Source: Mucilaginibacter sp. cycad4 (GTDB lineage: Bacteria; Bacteroidota; Bacteroidia; Sphingobacteriales; Sphingobacteriaceae). Taken from it: 64,000 nt of DNA. The stretch lies in NCBI RefSeq assembly GCF_034263275.1, contig NZ_CP139559.1:6696001-6760000 (forward strand), in the 5' to 3' direction. The first letter of the stretch is position 1. Each line of letters starts with the position of its first letter. Position numbers and translations under genes: made by a program. Positions 28,357 to 40,661 of this stretch are shown here, piece by piece. Below the pieces are notes generated by a model. The model worked only from the letters and a program-made list of their open reading frames with translations. It had not been told where the DNA came from and did no database searches.

Positions 28357-28499
28357 CCGGAGGTGCACAACTCCGGTTAGCCTTACTTCCATGTATCGCG
28401 AATAAGAATTTAATCTTCAATTTTTACCTGCCGCTGATCTTTAAAAATGATTATGGCATTGCCTTCGGCCCGGGCTCATATCTTTACATTTATAAATAA

Positions 28500-28665
28500 A
28501 TCAGAATAAAAGGAGACACTTTGGGCCCGTGCATGACACGTACTATTACGATGTTGACGAGATAGGCTAATTCTCCTTTTTTAGCTTCTTAAAGTCTGGA
28601 CAGTACCGAATGACAGGTTATGCGCCTGATCAGCTATTAATATGAGCAAAGACTGTGAAGGGTTT
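28500..28665 (+). ncRNA. candidate IS110 bridge RNA
   Basis: Two stem-loops precede the transposase. Loop 1 (28508-28580) is closed by AAAAGGAGA with TCTCCTTTT (9 bp). Inside it are GGCCCGTGC (28524-28532), close to the left target GGCCCGGGC, and GATAG (28561-28565), complementary to the right target CTATC. Loop 2 is closed by CTTC/GAAG and AGTCT (28593-28597)/AGACT (28650-28654). Inside it are GACAGTACC (28599-28607), identical to the right end plus core (29793-29801), and ATATGAG (28640-28646), complementary to core plus left end CTCATAT (28475-28481). This is the target-loop/donor-loop layout of bridge RNAs. Ends of the transcript are inferred. Confidence 0.85.
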
Positions 28666-28690
28666 TTCTGATAAACAATAAATGTAAAGC

Positions 28691-29770
28691 ATGAAGAACT
28701 TAAAGTATTCAGTAGGGATCGATGTCTCCATGAAAGATTTCGCCTGTTGTATTTCGGTCATCAATGATGAACAGGATGTCAAGGTAAAGGCTACTCACAA
28801 ATTTGCCAATATTGAAAGTGGCTTTGGAGCATTATTGGAATGGGTAAAGCGCCATAAAAAAGAAGACTTACCTCTTATTTATACAATGGAAGCTACCGGC
28901 GTTTATCACGAGCAACTGGCTTGGTTTTTACACCATAAAGGTAATAGTGTAAGTATCCTTTTGCCTAATAAGGCAAAGAAACATTTGCAGGCAGACGGAA
29001 TCAGGTCAAAGAACGATAAGATCGATGCCCGTGGTTTAGCCAAGGTAGGAGCTGAAAAGAAACTGGAACAATGGACGCCACCCAGCATGGAACTGTATAC
29101 CTTACGCTATTATACACGACAGCATCAAAGCCTGAATGAATTTTATACAGCCACGGCCAATCAACTACATAGTATCGAGCATAGCCAGTTTAAAAACAAA
29201 GATATCATTAAACAACTCAAAAGTTCTTTAAAGCTATACGAGAAACATATGAAAGAATTGGAAAAACTGATCGCTCAATTGATCCAATCCGATCCAATTC
29301 TTAACAGGCACTACAAGAACATTTGTGCTATTAAAGGCTTAGGCTTGTTGTCCTTTGCTGTTATCGCTGCTGAAACAAACGGATTTATCCTATTTGATAA
29401 CGCAGCCAGCCTGGTTAAGTATGCAGGTTACGATGTCATTGAAAATGAATCAGGTAAGCATACAGGCAGAACGAAGATATCAAAGAAAGGCAATTCAAGA
29501 ATAAGGCGTATACTGCACATGCCTGCACTTTGTGCAGTAAGGGACGATCAGCCTCAATTTCAAAAACTGTTCGAACGGGTCTATGAACGGACAAGGATAA
29601 AAATGAAAGGATATGTCGCCGTGCAGAAAAAACTGCTTGTAATGATGTATTACCTATGGAAGAAAGAAGAAAAATATGATCCGGCTTTTAAAAAGGAAGT
29701 AGCCCCGGCTTTGCCTGGGGCTACACATGATGAACTTCTGAACGAAGCTCTCATTAAGCAACAAAATTAA
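28691..29770 (+). CDS. IS110-family recombinase/transposase
   Basis: 359 residues. The N-terminal RuvC-like DEDD domain shows GIDVSMKDF (Asp), YTMEATGVYH (Glu) and KNDKIDARGLAK (two Asp). A coiled-coil linker (about 160-200) leads to the Transposase_20 domain with ICAIKGLGLLSFAVI and the ESGKHTG motif, whose Ser is the likely nucleophile, then KKGNSRIRRIL. The enzyme would join donor and target DNA under bridge-RNA guidance. The gene is intact. It lies about 25 nt after the 3' stem of the RNA, so both probably come from one transcript. Confidence 0.95.
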   Translation: MKNLKYSVGIDVSMKDFACCISVINDEQDVKVKATHKFANIESGFGALLEWVKRHKKEDLPLIYTMEATGVYHEQLAWFLHHKGNSVSILLPNKAKKHLQADGIRSKNDKIDARGLAKVGAEKKLEQWTPPSMELYTLRYYTRQHQSLNEFYTATANQLHSIEHSQFKNKDIIKQLKSSLKLYEKHMKELEKLIAQLIQSDPILNRHYKNICAIKGLGLLSFAVIAAETNGFILFDNAASLVKYAGYDVIENESGKHTGRTKISKKGNSRIRRILHMPALCAVRDDQPQFQKLFERVYERTRIKMKGYVAVQKKLLVMMYYLWKKEEKYDPAFKKEVAPALPGATHDELLNEALIKQQN

Positions 29771-29802
29771 TGAAATTATATTTGGATGTAAAGACAGTAC
29801 CT

Positions 29803-29862
29803 ATCCGCTGCAAGTCCTCGCCTTTCCTGCCCGCAAACCCAACCCGCGCTGTGGGCTTTCCT
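29803..29862. repeat. fragment of the dispersed repeat between two IS110 elements
   Basis: ATCCGCTGCAAGTCCTCGCC through GTGGGCTTTCC matches the intact copy at 22416-22530 and continues, after the second IS110 element, at TTCCCTAACACGG (31433-31445). Confidence 0.75.
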
Positions 29863-31432
29863 CTACAAATCCTGAGGACACACTTTTTTATGCAGGGACT
29901 AATTGCATATTAAACTGTAGTGCCAATTTTTCAAGTTGCTTCCTTTTCTGTTCTTTTAAATGGTTTTGATAGGCCTCTATTCCTTTTTCTACAAACTCAC
30001 TGCCATTAGTCATTACCCTATAATAATAGCACGCTATCTTTCGCGCTATTGCCTTTATGGCGATAGGACTTCCCCGCCTTGCACGTATTCTCCGACCAAA
30101 TGCCCCAAGAGCGAGGTGTTTGCTGTTCAATAGACCCTGGGCCAGATTTCTGAATATCAGCCCTGCATTATTTTGACGCTTCATCCGTACCCGTTTATGC
30201 ATCTTTCCCGAACTCGATTTCATCGGTGCCAGTTTCAACCAGCCACTAAAGTGCTTTTCTGTTGGCCAGGGACTCATATCTGTTCCCACCTCGCTTACGA
30301 TCTGGAGAAAACTGTAATCGGTTATTCCTGCTATGCCTATCGGGTCTTTGCCTCCTGTCAATTTCAGCAAAGGCTTATGCAGGTTATCTATTTCAGGTTT
30401 ATGGTAACGAATCGGTTTGCGTTTTACAGCTGTTTCAATATCGTCTTTATCTTTTGACATATCTTTTAACTGACGCTCTATCTCTGCATCGCATTCTTTT
30501 ATTAAACTATTGTAATAGCAACAGGTGCCATAAGCCTGACGCAAGGCGAACAGATGCTCCTCGCTATAATGCCCCTCCAGTGATTTAATCACCAGATCTC
30601 TTTTCTTTTCCAGTATCCGCTCATGACATAATTCTGCCAGCGTAATGGCATCTCTTTCGCCTCCAAGTATGGCTGTTATCATGCGTATTCCGCTCGCTCC
30701 GCTGATATCGTTAATCACTTCTGTAAAACGGATATTCATTTGGGTTAGAGCTTTCTGCATCAAGTGAACCTGTGTGGCGGCGGCACGGATATGATCTTGC
30801 CGCAAACGGAGGTAACTTCTAACTTTACGCATTTCAATTTCCGGTATAAAACTTTTCCGTAAAAGGCCATAGCCATGCAATTGACGAAGCCACTGACAGT
30901 CTTTCACATCGCTTTTTCGACCTGGGACATTTTTTACATCACGCCCATTTACAAGGTAAACTTCTACACCCGCTTCCTCCAAAACTGTGTATAGTGTTAT
31001 CCAGTAAACACCCGTGGATTCCATCGCTACTGTATTGATACCTAAAGAAAGCAAGTAATCACGGATCGCGTTACAGTCTGCCGTAAAAGTGGGGAAGATA
31101 CGGATCTGATCTTCGCCTGCGTCTACAAAGAAATTTCTGCTGCCAATATCTATCCCTGCCGCATTGGGATGGACGATCTCAAGTGTTTTTGACATAAGCC
31201 TAATGGTTAAATAAATAAGCTTTAAGGCCTGCTGCTTATAAAATTCGATAGCATCCTGCACGGGAATACCGCTCTATAGAACGGCATCACCAATAAACCT
31301 TTCAATAAGCAACTGGAACAAGATTCCCTATCAGGTAATTAACACTAATTTGTAGCACTGTTACTTCCTGTAAAGCCTTATCCAAATTTAAGGCATGTCC
31401 CTTTATAAACCAACCGGAAACCCGGCCAGACT
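29863..31432 (-). mobile_element. second IS110-family element in the same dispersed repeat
   Basis: Bounds are inferred from the interrupted repeat: GGGCTTTCCTCT ends at 29864 and CTTCCCTAACACGG resumes at 31431, so a CT (AG in element orientation) is present at both junctions. The element is about 1570 bp, in the minus orientation. Upstream of its gene is about 235 nt of non-coding leader. The element is unrelated in fine sequence to the first IS110. Confidence 0.7.
29888..31195 (-). CDS. IS110-family recombinase/transposase (second type)
   Basis: 435 residues from the ATG at 31193-31195 (MSKTLEIVHPNAAGIDIGSR), preferred over an ATG 22 codons upstream because HPNAAGIDIGS is the normal family N-terminus. 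DEDD residues: AAGIDIGSRNFFVD, VAMESTGVYW, VPGRKSDVKDCQWL. The C-terminal Transposase_20 domain carries IAGITDYSFLQIVSEVG and PMKSSSGKMHKRVR with the likely Ser nucleophile. The frame is intact. It is about 75 residues longer than the neighbouring IS110 protein and belongs to a different branch. Confidence 0.93.
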   Translation of the reverse strand: MSKTLEIVHPNAAGIDIGSRNFFVDAGEDQIRIFPTFTADCNAIRDYLLSLGINTVAMESTGVYWITLYTVLEEAGVEVYLVNGRDVKNVPGRKSDVKDCQWLRQLHGYGLLRKSFIPEIEMRKVRSYLRLRQDHIRAAATQVHLMQKALTQMNIRFTEVINDISGASGIRMITAILGGERDAITLAELCHERILEKKRDLVIKSLEGHYSEEHLFALRQAYGTCCYYNSLIKECDAEIERQLKDMSKDKDDIETAVKRKPIRYHKPEIDNLHKPLLKLTGGKDPIGIAGITDYSFLQIVSEVGTDMSPWPTEKHFSGWLKLAPMKSSSGKMHKRVRMKRQNNAGLIFRNLAQGLLNSKHLALGAFGRRIRARRGSPIAIKAIARKIACYYYRVMTNGSEFVEKGIEAYQNHLKEQKRKQLEKLALQFNMQLVPA

Positions 31433-31747
31433 TCCCTAACACGGACACTATAATGAGTAATTTACTTTCGTTAAAAAAATATAGTCAATTATTCGGAAGC
31501 TACATAGCATATAATATAACGGTTTGGTTCATCTGCCAGAATATGCAGGTAGTATATATAATCTGAGGCAAGCGAAGCGCGGATGTTAGTATATATAAAC
31601 GTTATCCATAAAATGGTGAATAATTGGTTTTGGCTGGTAAAATGTGCCGATAACGACTGGGCACATCTATTTGTCTATATGGTTTAAACTTTTTCTGACT
31701 GAAGCATAGCATGTTAAGTAAACATTAAGGAAAAGGGTTAAAAATAA
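31433..31747. other. gene-free stretch upstream of the rRNA promoters
   Basis: It begins with the tail of the dispersed repeat (to about 31445), then AT-rich DNA without an ORF. It ends just before the first rRNA promoter and may hold upstream activating AT-tracts, but no specific site can be named. Confidence 0.4.
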
Positions 31748-31778
31748 TTTGGATGAGTGTAAAAAGGGTGTACCTTTG
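31748..31778 (+). promoter_or_regulatory. rRNA promoter P1
   Basis: TTTG (31748-31751), a 19-bp spacer and TACCTTTG (31771-31778), the ideal Bacteroidota -33/-7 layout, followed by GCAGCCCGCAAACG. Confidence 0.88.
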
Positions 31779-31859
31779 CAGCCCGCAAACGAAGAAGCGG
31801 GGAGTTCTTTAAAGGTTGAGCGTGAATGAAGGGAAGGAGAAAAAAGATTGTAAAAATCT

Positions 31860-31891
31860 TTTGTGAAACCGGAAAATAATTCACACCTTTG
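31860..31891 (+). promoter_or_regulatory. rRNA promoter P2
   Basis: TTTG (31860-31863), a 20-bp spacer and CACCTTTG (31884-31891), then GCAGCCCGCAAACG, identical to the P1 start region. Confidence 0.8.
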
Positions 31892-31963
31892 CAGCCCGCA
31901 AACGAGGAAGAAAAGAGAGAGGGAAGCGGCTGAAACTTTTAGAAAATAAAAAAGTAAAAAAGT

Positions 31964-31994
31964 TTTGGAAAGAAGAAAAGGTTTTCTACCTTTG
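31964..31994 (+). promoter_or_regulatory. rRNA promoter P3
   Basis: TTTG (31964-31967), a 19-bp spacer and TACCTTTG (31987-31994), then GCAGCCCCAAGCGG, closely like P1 and P2. The leader from here to 16S is about 330 nt. Confidence 0.88.
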
Positions 31995-32326
31995 CAGCCC
32001 CAAGCGGGGAAGAAGTTTAAAAGCTTCTAAAGAAAAGAGGATGAGGGTTTTAGGCCTTAGGAATCAAGGGTGAAAGGGAGCGATTCCCACACTAAAAAAA
32101 TTGACAAATCAACTCAGGTAAAACTGAAAGATTATATAGCTGAACTGGATAGGGAAGCGGGAAAGTTCTTTTAAGAAATGGAAATCATGTAGCGTAACGG
32201 GAGGCGAAGTCTAACCAAGGTTAAACTGAGCTGAAGAGTTACAAAATAAAGAGAGCCTGTATAAAGAGATAATAATACAGATTCTATTAATTAATAATAG
32301 GGTCAGTGATTAAAACAAAACATTTT

Positions 32327-33847
<1,521 letters not shown>

Positions 33848-34126
33848 CTGGAGCAGGCCCTCTGAGTGGCTCAGAACTGTTCGCTGCATGATATTTCTTA
33901 AAGTTAGTTAAATGGTTGATTAGGTTAAGTGGTGAGTAGTTGAAAAGCGAAGATCACAAAACATGAGCAGTCATATACTGATAACACACACGCAAAAGGA
34001 AACACCCAGAAGATGAAGCCATCAGTGGCAATAACATCTGAGAGGCGGGATTGTAAGAGATTACGATTGACGATTTGAAGAATAAAAAAATCTAAAATCG
34101 AAGATCGGAGATCCGAAATACAAAAA

Positions 34127-34201
34127 AGTCCTGTAGCTCAGCTTGGTTAGAGCACTACACTGATAATGTAGGGGTCAGCAGTTCAAATCTGCTCGGGACT
34201 A
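34127..34201 (+). tRNA. tRNA-Ile (GAT)
   Basis: 75 nt. The acceptor stem AGTCCTG pairs with CGGGACT, the D-loop is AGCTCAGCTTGGTTAGAGC, the anticodon loop CTGATAA reads GAT and the T-arm contains GTTCAAATC. CCA is not encoded. Confidence 0.97.
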
Positions 34202-34296
34202 CAAAAGAGGCGATGATTGAATTATAGAATTACTGAATTATTGAGTGAAAAACAATCAATAATTCAAAAAATCAATAATTCGATAATTCATCTTAG

Positions 34297-34370
34297 GGGG
34301 GATTAGCTCAGCTGGCTAGAGCACCTGCCTTGCACGCAGGGGGTCAACGGTTCGAATCCGTTATTCTCCA
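34297..34370 (+). tRNA. tRNA-Ala (TGC)
   Basis: 74 nt. It starts GGGGGATTAGCTCAGCTGG, with anticodon TGC inside CCTTGCACGC and T-arm GGTTCGAATCC. CCA is not encoded. It follows tRNA-Ile in the 16S-23S spacer. Confidence 0.97.
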
Positions 34371-34460
34371 CATTGAACCGGAAGTCATTAAGTCATCTGG
34401 TCATTGAGTCATTGAAAAATGACGTAGTGACTAAATGAAAGAATGACGGAGGATCAAAAC

Positions 34461-34471
34461 GTTCTTTGACA
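34461..34471 (+). promoter_or_regulatory. boxA-like antitermination site before 23S
   Basis: GTTCTTTGACA resembles the rRNA boxA consensus. A related AGTTCTTTAAAG occurs in the 16S leader at about 31804. Confidence 0.6.
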
Positions 34472-34508
34472 TATTGGAAGAAGTAATTGAAACAAGAGAA
34501 AACAACAG
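34468..34508 (+). other. 5' arm of the 23S processing stem
   Basis: GACATATTGGAAGAAGTA through GAGAAAACAACAG is complementary to CTGTTGTTTTCTC through AATATGTC at 37651-37694, beyond the 23S 3' end. Together they form a long stem that would bring the ends of pre-23S together for RNase III-type cutting. Confidence 0.8.
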
Positions 34509-34653
34509 ATAGAGACGTTGTTTGCTCAGAGGCAAGATTGCAAGAAAAAAGAGACAAGACTTCGGTCCTGGTTCTTGATTCCTGATCTCTTGACGCTAAC
34601 AAACAATTATCTAAAATAAAGACATACCATGCGGCGCAAAAGGCGCATGAGTA

Positions 34654-37531
<2,878 letters not shown>

Positions 37532-37537
37532 GTGACG

Positions 37538-37796
37538 GATTAAGGTGAGTGGTTGATTAAGTTGATTAGGAGAGTGGTTGCAAGACTACACAAATAAAAA
37601 ACCAAAGCGATCACTCATCTGAAACAAAACAAACAGATAAACAACAAAAGCTGTTGTTTTCTCTTCAATCAAGTACTTCTTTCAATAATATGTCATGTTA
37701 ATGGGGGTGAATAGTTGATTAGGTTCATTAGGTGAGTAGTTTAAAAGCTATACACCATACAAGAACCACTCACCACTCACCCAATCAACCACTAAC
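37538..37796. repeat. GGTTGATTAGGTGA-type repeat array in the 23S-5S spacer
   Basis: Forward units GTGAGTGGTTGATTAAG and GTTGATTAGG occur at 37543-37580 and 37701-37740, and the reverse complement CCACTCACCC...AATCAACCAC at 37766-37796, so the last two can fold into a hairpin. Related units occur at 3219-3243, 10127-10163 and 33905-33941. Confidence 0.7.
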
Positions 37797-37807
37797 TTAA
37801 AAATATT

Positions 37808-37917
37808 CAGGTGCCTATATCGGCGGTGTCTACCTCTTCCCATTCCGAACAGAGAAGTCAAGCCCGCCAGAGCCGATGGTACTGCGGTAAAACGTGGGAG
37901 AGTAGGTCGGTGCCAAC
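37808..37917 (+). rRNA. rrf: 5S ribosomal RNA
   Basis: About 110 nt. The terminal helix is GGTGCC (37810-37815) with GGTGCC (37910-37915, G-U pairs). The conserved CATTCCGAACAGAGAAGTCAAG and GTGGGAGAGTAGGTCG segments are present. Confidence 0.95.
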
Positions 37918-37946
37918 CTTTATCACCTTTAATGGTGCAACATTGC

Positions 37947-37975
37947 AAAAGCCTTAGCTAATAACTAAGGCTTTT
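37947..37975 (+). terminator. rRNA operon terminator
   Basis: AAAAGCCTTAG pairs with CTAAGGCTTTT around a short loop, ending in a T-run, 30 bp after 5S. Confidence 0.9.
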
Positions 37976-38640
37976 TGCGTTGACGGCCTTTTCATAAGTC
38001 CGGCATACCAGCAGGCGTATGAGCGCAGAGCCCGGGCCGCAAGAAAACGCCCCGGATAAATCATAGTTGTATTCAACTTACATTGGCCCGCTCAGTTGCC
38101 GCGGGGTGGCTTTGTTCTTTTTCTTGACAAAAAGAACCAAGACCGAGCCATAGCGAGATAACGAATACCTGCACAAATAAACAATAGTGAGTAACTCAAG
38201 TCAGCAAAAAGGTTTCTTTGCCGCACATCCCGTCCCGATGCCATCGCACCGGGCCTTTTCCCTGCAAACCGGGCAGAACCACGGGCTGCAATTATTTTGC
38301 CCTGCTTCGCCCGCTCATTCCCCTCGCTTCTGCAAAAACTTGCTATGCCCCTGCTGCCGCACCGCCCGGCATCGTTCTGCCCGGTTTCGCCCGAAACTGT
38401 TTTGCTGACAGGGAGGAAGAGAACCAGGATTGTTAGATTCAAGAGATAAGACGGTAAGAGGATCTTCTTCGCCCTGCAATGCGGTACTGTAGCTTGCAGA
38501 AGATTCTTCGCTACCGTTCAGCGCATAACAGATAAGTTTTATACCCATCAACACAACAAAAAATATAAGTTAACACACATACTTTTTATTGTGGTAATAA
38601 TAACTTACAATCATTTTTTTATGTTTGCGCTTCCAAAAAT
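37976..38640. other. long gene-free stretch with degenerate repeats
   Basis: It contains a diverged copy of the GC-rich dispersed repeat (AGCCCGGGCCGCAAGAAAACG, about 38030-38050), a 9-bp hairpin GTTCTTTTT/AAAAAGAAC at 38114-38137, and CCGGGC/GCCCGG-rich DNA to 38400. Small ORFs on both strands overlap each other and show no protein-like pattern. A TATGTTTG promoter-like box lies at 38620-38627, before the next gene. Confidence 0.5.
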
Positions 38641-38646
38641 AGCCCC

Positions 38647-38886
38647 ATGGAATTTGAAAAATTAGCAGCCCAAATTAAAGCAGAAATAGCAAAACTGGAT
38701 ACCACGCCCGAGCTTGATAAGATCAACAAGGCTTTCGACGAGAAGATCCGCAAGGTGGAGGAAGCCCGCCGCGAAAAGCTGGCTACCGTGCCCGACAACG
38801 CCGTTGAGCGAAAGAAACTCATCGCCGCCCTTGAAGCCCTTGGCGAAAAATATATTGAACCGGCTAAAAAGAAGAGCAAGGAATAA
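38647..38886 (+). CDS. small coiled-coil protein, unknown function
   Basis: 79 residues, very rich in Lys, Glu and Ala, beginning MEFEKLAAQIKAEIAKLDTT. Nearly the whole length is predicted helix with heptad spacing (KINKAFDEKIRKVEEARREK), ending PAKKKSKE. There is no signal or membrane segment. It has its own promoter-like box 19 bp upstream and a strong terminator 25 bp downstream, so it is probably a real monocistronic gene. The family is not recognised. Confidence 0.65.
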   Translation: MEFEKLAAQIKAEIAKLDTTPELDKINKAFDEKIRKVEEARREKLATVPDNAVERKKLIAALEALGEKYIEPAKKKSKE

Positions 38887-38911
38887 GCAAGGGTTTGTGA
38901 AAATGAATTTT

Positions 38912-38940
38912 AAAAGGCCGGCCGGTTGGGCCGGCCTTTT
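38912..38940 (+). terminator. intrinsic terminator after the small coiled-coil gene
   Basis: AAAAGGCCGG pairs with CCGGCCTTTT around a 9-nt loop, with a T-run at the 3' side. Confidence 0.88.
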
Positions 38941-39070
38941 TGCTTATATCCGGCTTGCCCGTTTGCTGCGGTGGCGGGAGCTTTCAAGTTGATTGCCGCT
39001 ACACTTCCCTCCCGGCGAATCAGGCCGTACGGTTACCTTTCGGCATGCATGCAGTAGTCGGTAAAACCTG

Positions 39071-39256
39071 GTGTTCAATTTTTGAAGGTGTAAACACTTT
39101 GCGTTTTACCTTAAAATTGAACGTTTGATAATCAGTGAGTTATGAATTGGTGAATTTGTTCGGGAACCTCATTTGAACAAATGCTATCTGATAATCAGCT
39201 ATTTGAGATTTTGGTTTAAAAAACATTGAACACCCGGTTTTTAAAAATTGAACACT
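39071..39256. repeat. set of inverted GTGTTCAATTTTT repeats upstream of the RepA-like gene
   Basis: GTGTTCAATTTTTGAAGGTGT (39071-39091), AAAATTGAACG (about 39114), ATTGAACACCCGG (39225-39237) and AAAAATTGAACACT (39243-39256), with GATAATCAG twice between them. They could be replication or operator iterons, or the remains of a transposon end. No ORF is seen in the roughly 440-bp gap 38941-39386. Confidence 0.55.
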
Positions 39257-39386
39257 GACAAAACGGTGTCACCAGGGGGCGACTTTTTAGTGGGTAAATT
39301 TGAGTGCCTTTCATGATTGCCGGCAGGTTTGCGGCAAATAACGATGGATTATCCTGCTTTAGCTGCGGGACGGGGCACTAATTTTT

Positions 39387-40454
39387 ATGGACCATACTTT
39401 GGAGAAACCTTTGGTTGTTCAGATGATTCAAAAGGATGTGAGGGATATGGCGGATGCGGCCGCGCGTAAGGGACAGATGGTGATGTCGGACCCGGATGCG
39501 GTGGTTGAGCTGTTTGATATTTACCCGGCCAATGAGTGGATGACTATGGAAACCGAACACGAAACGCCGCAAATGCTGTTTGGCAACTTTTGGCTGCAGG
39601 GCGAGTTGTGCATCTTGTTTGCCGATACCAATATGGGCAAAAGCCTCCTGGCCGTACAACTGGCCGACAGCATTAGCCGCGGCGAGCCCATTGCCCCTTT
39701 TGAGCTTGGGGCCGGCGCCTCGCCGGTGTTGTATATTGATTTTGAGCTTAGCGGCAAGCAGTTTGAACAACGCTATACCGACGGCCAAAACCGCTACCCT
39801 TTTGCCGCCGAGTTTTACCGCGGCGAATACAACCAGTTTAACCGTGCAAGCTCGCACTATCAAAAGCTGGACAGGTATGTGATCGAGGCTTTAACGCGGG
39901 GCATTAAGCGTACCGGCGCCGAAGTGCTCATTATTGATAATATTACCTGCCTGCGCAACGGAACCGAGAGCGCCGGGGCCGCCCTCTTGCTGATGAAGGA
40001 ACTGAAAAAGCTTAAAACCCGCCATGGGATCAGCATCCTGGTGCTGGCCCATACGCCCAAGCGTAACCCCCGCCTGCCGCTGAGCCGTAATGATTTGCAG
40101 GGCAGTAAAATGCTCATCAATTTCTGCGACAGCGCCTTTGCCATGGGCGAAAGCCACTCCCGCCCCGGCCAGCGGTATTTGAAGCAGATTAAGCAGCGCA
40201 GCACCGCCGAAACTTATGGTGCCGATAATGTATGCCTTGCCCAATTGGAACGGCACAACGGCTTTTTGAAGTTTGTTTTTACGGGTAACGATTGCGAGAA
40301 AAACCACCTGCGCGACACCACCAGGCAGGAGCGCGAACGCATGAACCGGGATGCAAAAAAATTGAGCGACGAAGGTTTGAGCCAGCGACAGATAGCCGAA
40401 CGGCTTGGCATGAGCGTGGGCAGCGTGAACAAGATGCTGAATCACCCCCTCTAA
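39387..40454 (+). CDS. RepA-like AAA/RecA-fold ATPase with C-terminal HTH
   Basis: 355 residues. Walker A FADTNMGKS (78-86), Walker B VLIIDN (180-185), and the sensor segment VLAHTPKR, in the KaiC/RepA-like helicase order. The C-terminus carries a helix-turn-helix GLSQRQIAERLGMSVGSVNK (about 332-351). Proteins of this type replicate or maintain mobile elements, or act as orphan ATPases in Bacteroidota genomes. Repeat units that could be its binding sites lie 130-320 bp upstream. No replication origin is provable here. Confidence 0.8.
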   Translation: MDHTLEKPLVVQMIQKDVRDMADAAARKGQMVMSDPDAVVELFDIYPANEWMTMETEHETPQMLFGNFWLQGELCILFADTNMGKSLLAVQLADSISRGEPIAPFELGAGASPVLYIDFELSGKQFEQRYTDGQNRYPFAAEFYRGEYNQFNRASSHYQKLDRYVIEALTRGIKRTGAEVLIIDNITCLRNGTESAGAALLLMKELKKLKTRHGISILVLAHTPKRNPRLPLSRNDLQGSKMLINFCDSAFAMGESHSRPGQRYLKQIKQRSTAETYGADNVCLAQLERHNGFLKFVFTGNDCEKNHLRDTTRQERERMNRDAKKLSDEGLSQRQIAERLGMSVGSVNKMLNHPL

Positions 40455-40559
40455 ATCTCCCCCAAAGGGGAGACTTTTAAGTTAAGCTGGGGCACCATAT
40501 CCGGCGCGAGTATGCAGGGTGTGGTTTGTGGGCTGCGTACTCGTGACCTATGGTTTATA

Positions 40560-40661
40560 TCGTCCTAATAAAGTTTGTATCGTCCTAAAATAAGTTTACA
40601 GTTTAATTGATTAATCCTGCTATAGGTTTACATTATTGATTAGTCCTAAAATAGGTTTACA
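40560..40661. repeat. cluster of IS-end-like motifs left of the IS3 element
   Basis: CGTCCTAATAAAGTTT (40562), CGTCCTAAAATAAGTTTACA (40581), CTATAGGTTTACA (about 40620) and GTCCTAAAATAGGTTTACA (40643-40661) are diverged copies of the true IS3 end, suggesting earlier insertions or partial excisions at this spot. Confidence 0.6.

Larger units (their letters stand above)
28475..29802 (+). mobile_element. IS110-family element bounded by CT cores inside a dispersed repeat
   Basis: The left flank ends GGCCCGGGCT (28467-28476) and the right flank resumes CTATCCGCTGCAAG (from 29801). Joined through one CT they recreate the dispersed repeat seen intact at 22416-22530. There are no inverted repeats, as expected for IS110. 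The element is about 1326 bp, with a 5' non-coding leader of about 215 nt that encodes a candidate bridge RNA, the transposase, and only about 30 nt after it. Confidence 0.88.

Noticed and set aside
26861..28370. Target-site duplication of the IS4 element
   Set aside because: Several offsets were tried by eye and none gives a convincing direct repeat.
28038..28499. 153-codon plus-strand ORF across the IS4 right end
   Set aside because: It is antisense to the transposase and crosses the inverted repeat and the spacer; composition is not protein-like.
28691..31195. The two IS110 genes as one composite transposon
   Set aside because: The proteins are of different branches, lie in opposite orientation, and each boundary is separately explained by the split repeat.
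38092..38442. ORFs of 116, 73 and 72 codons in overlapping frames
   Set aside because: They overlap each other on both strands in repeat-like DNA with no start context or family pattern.
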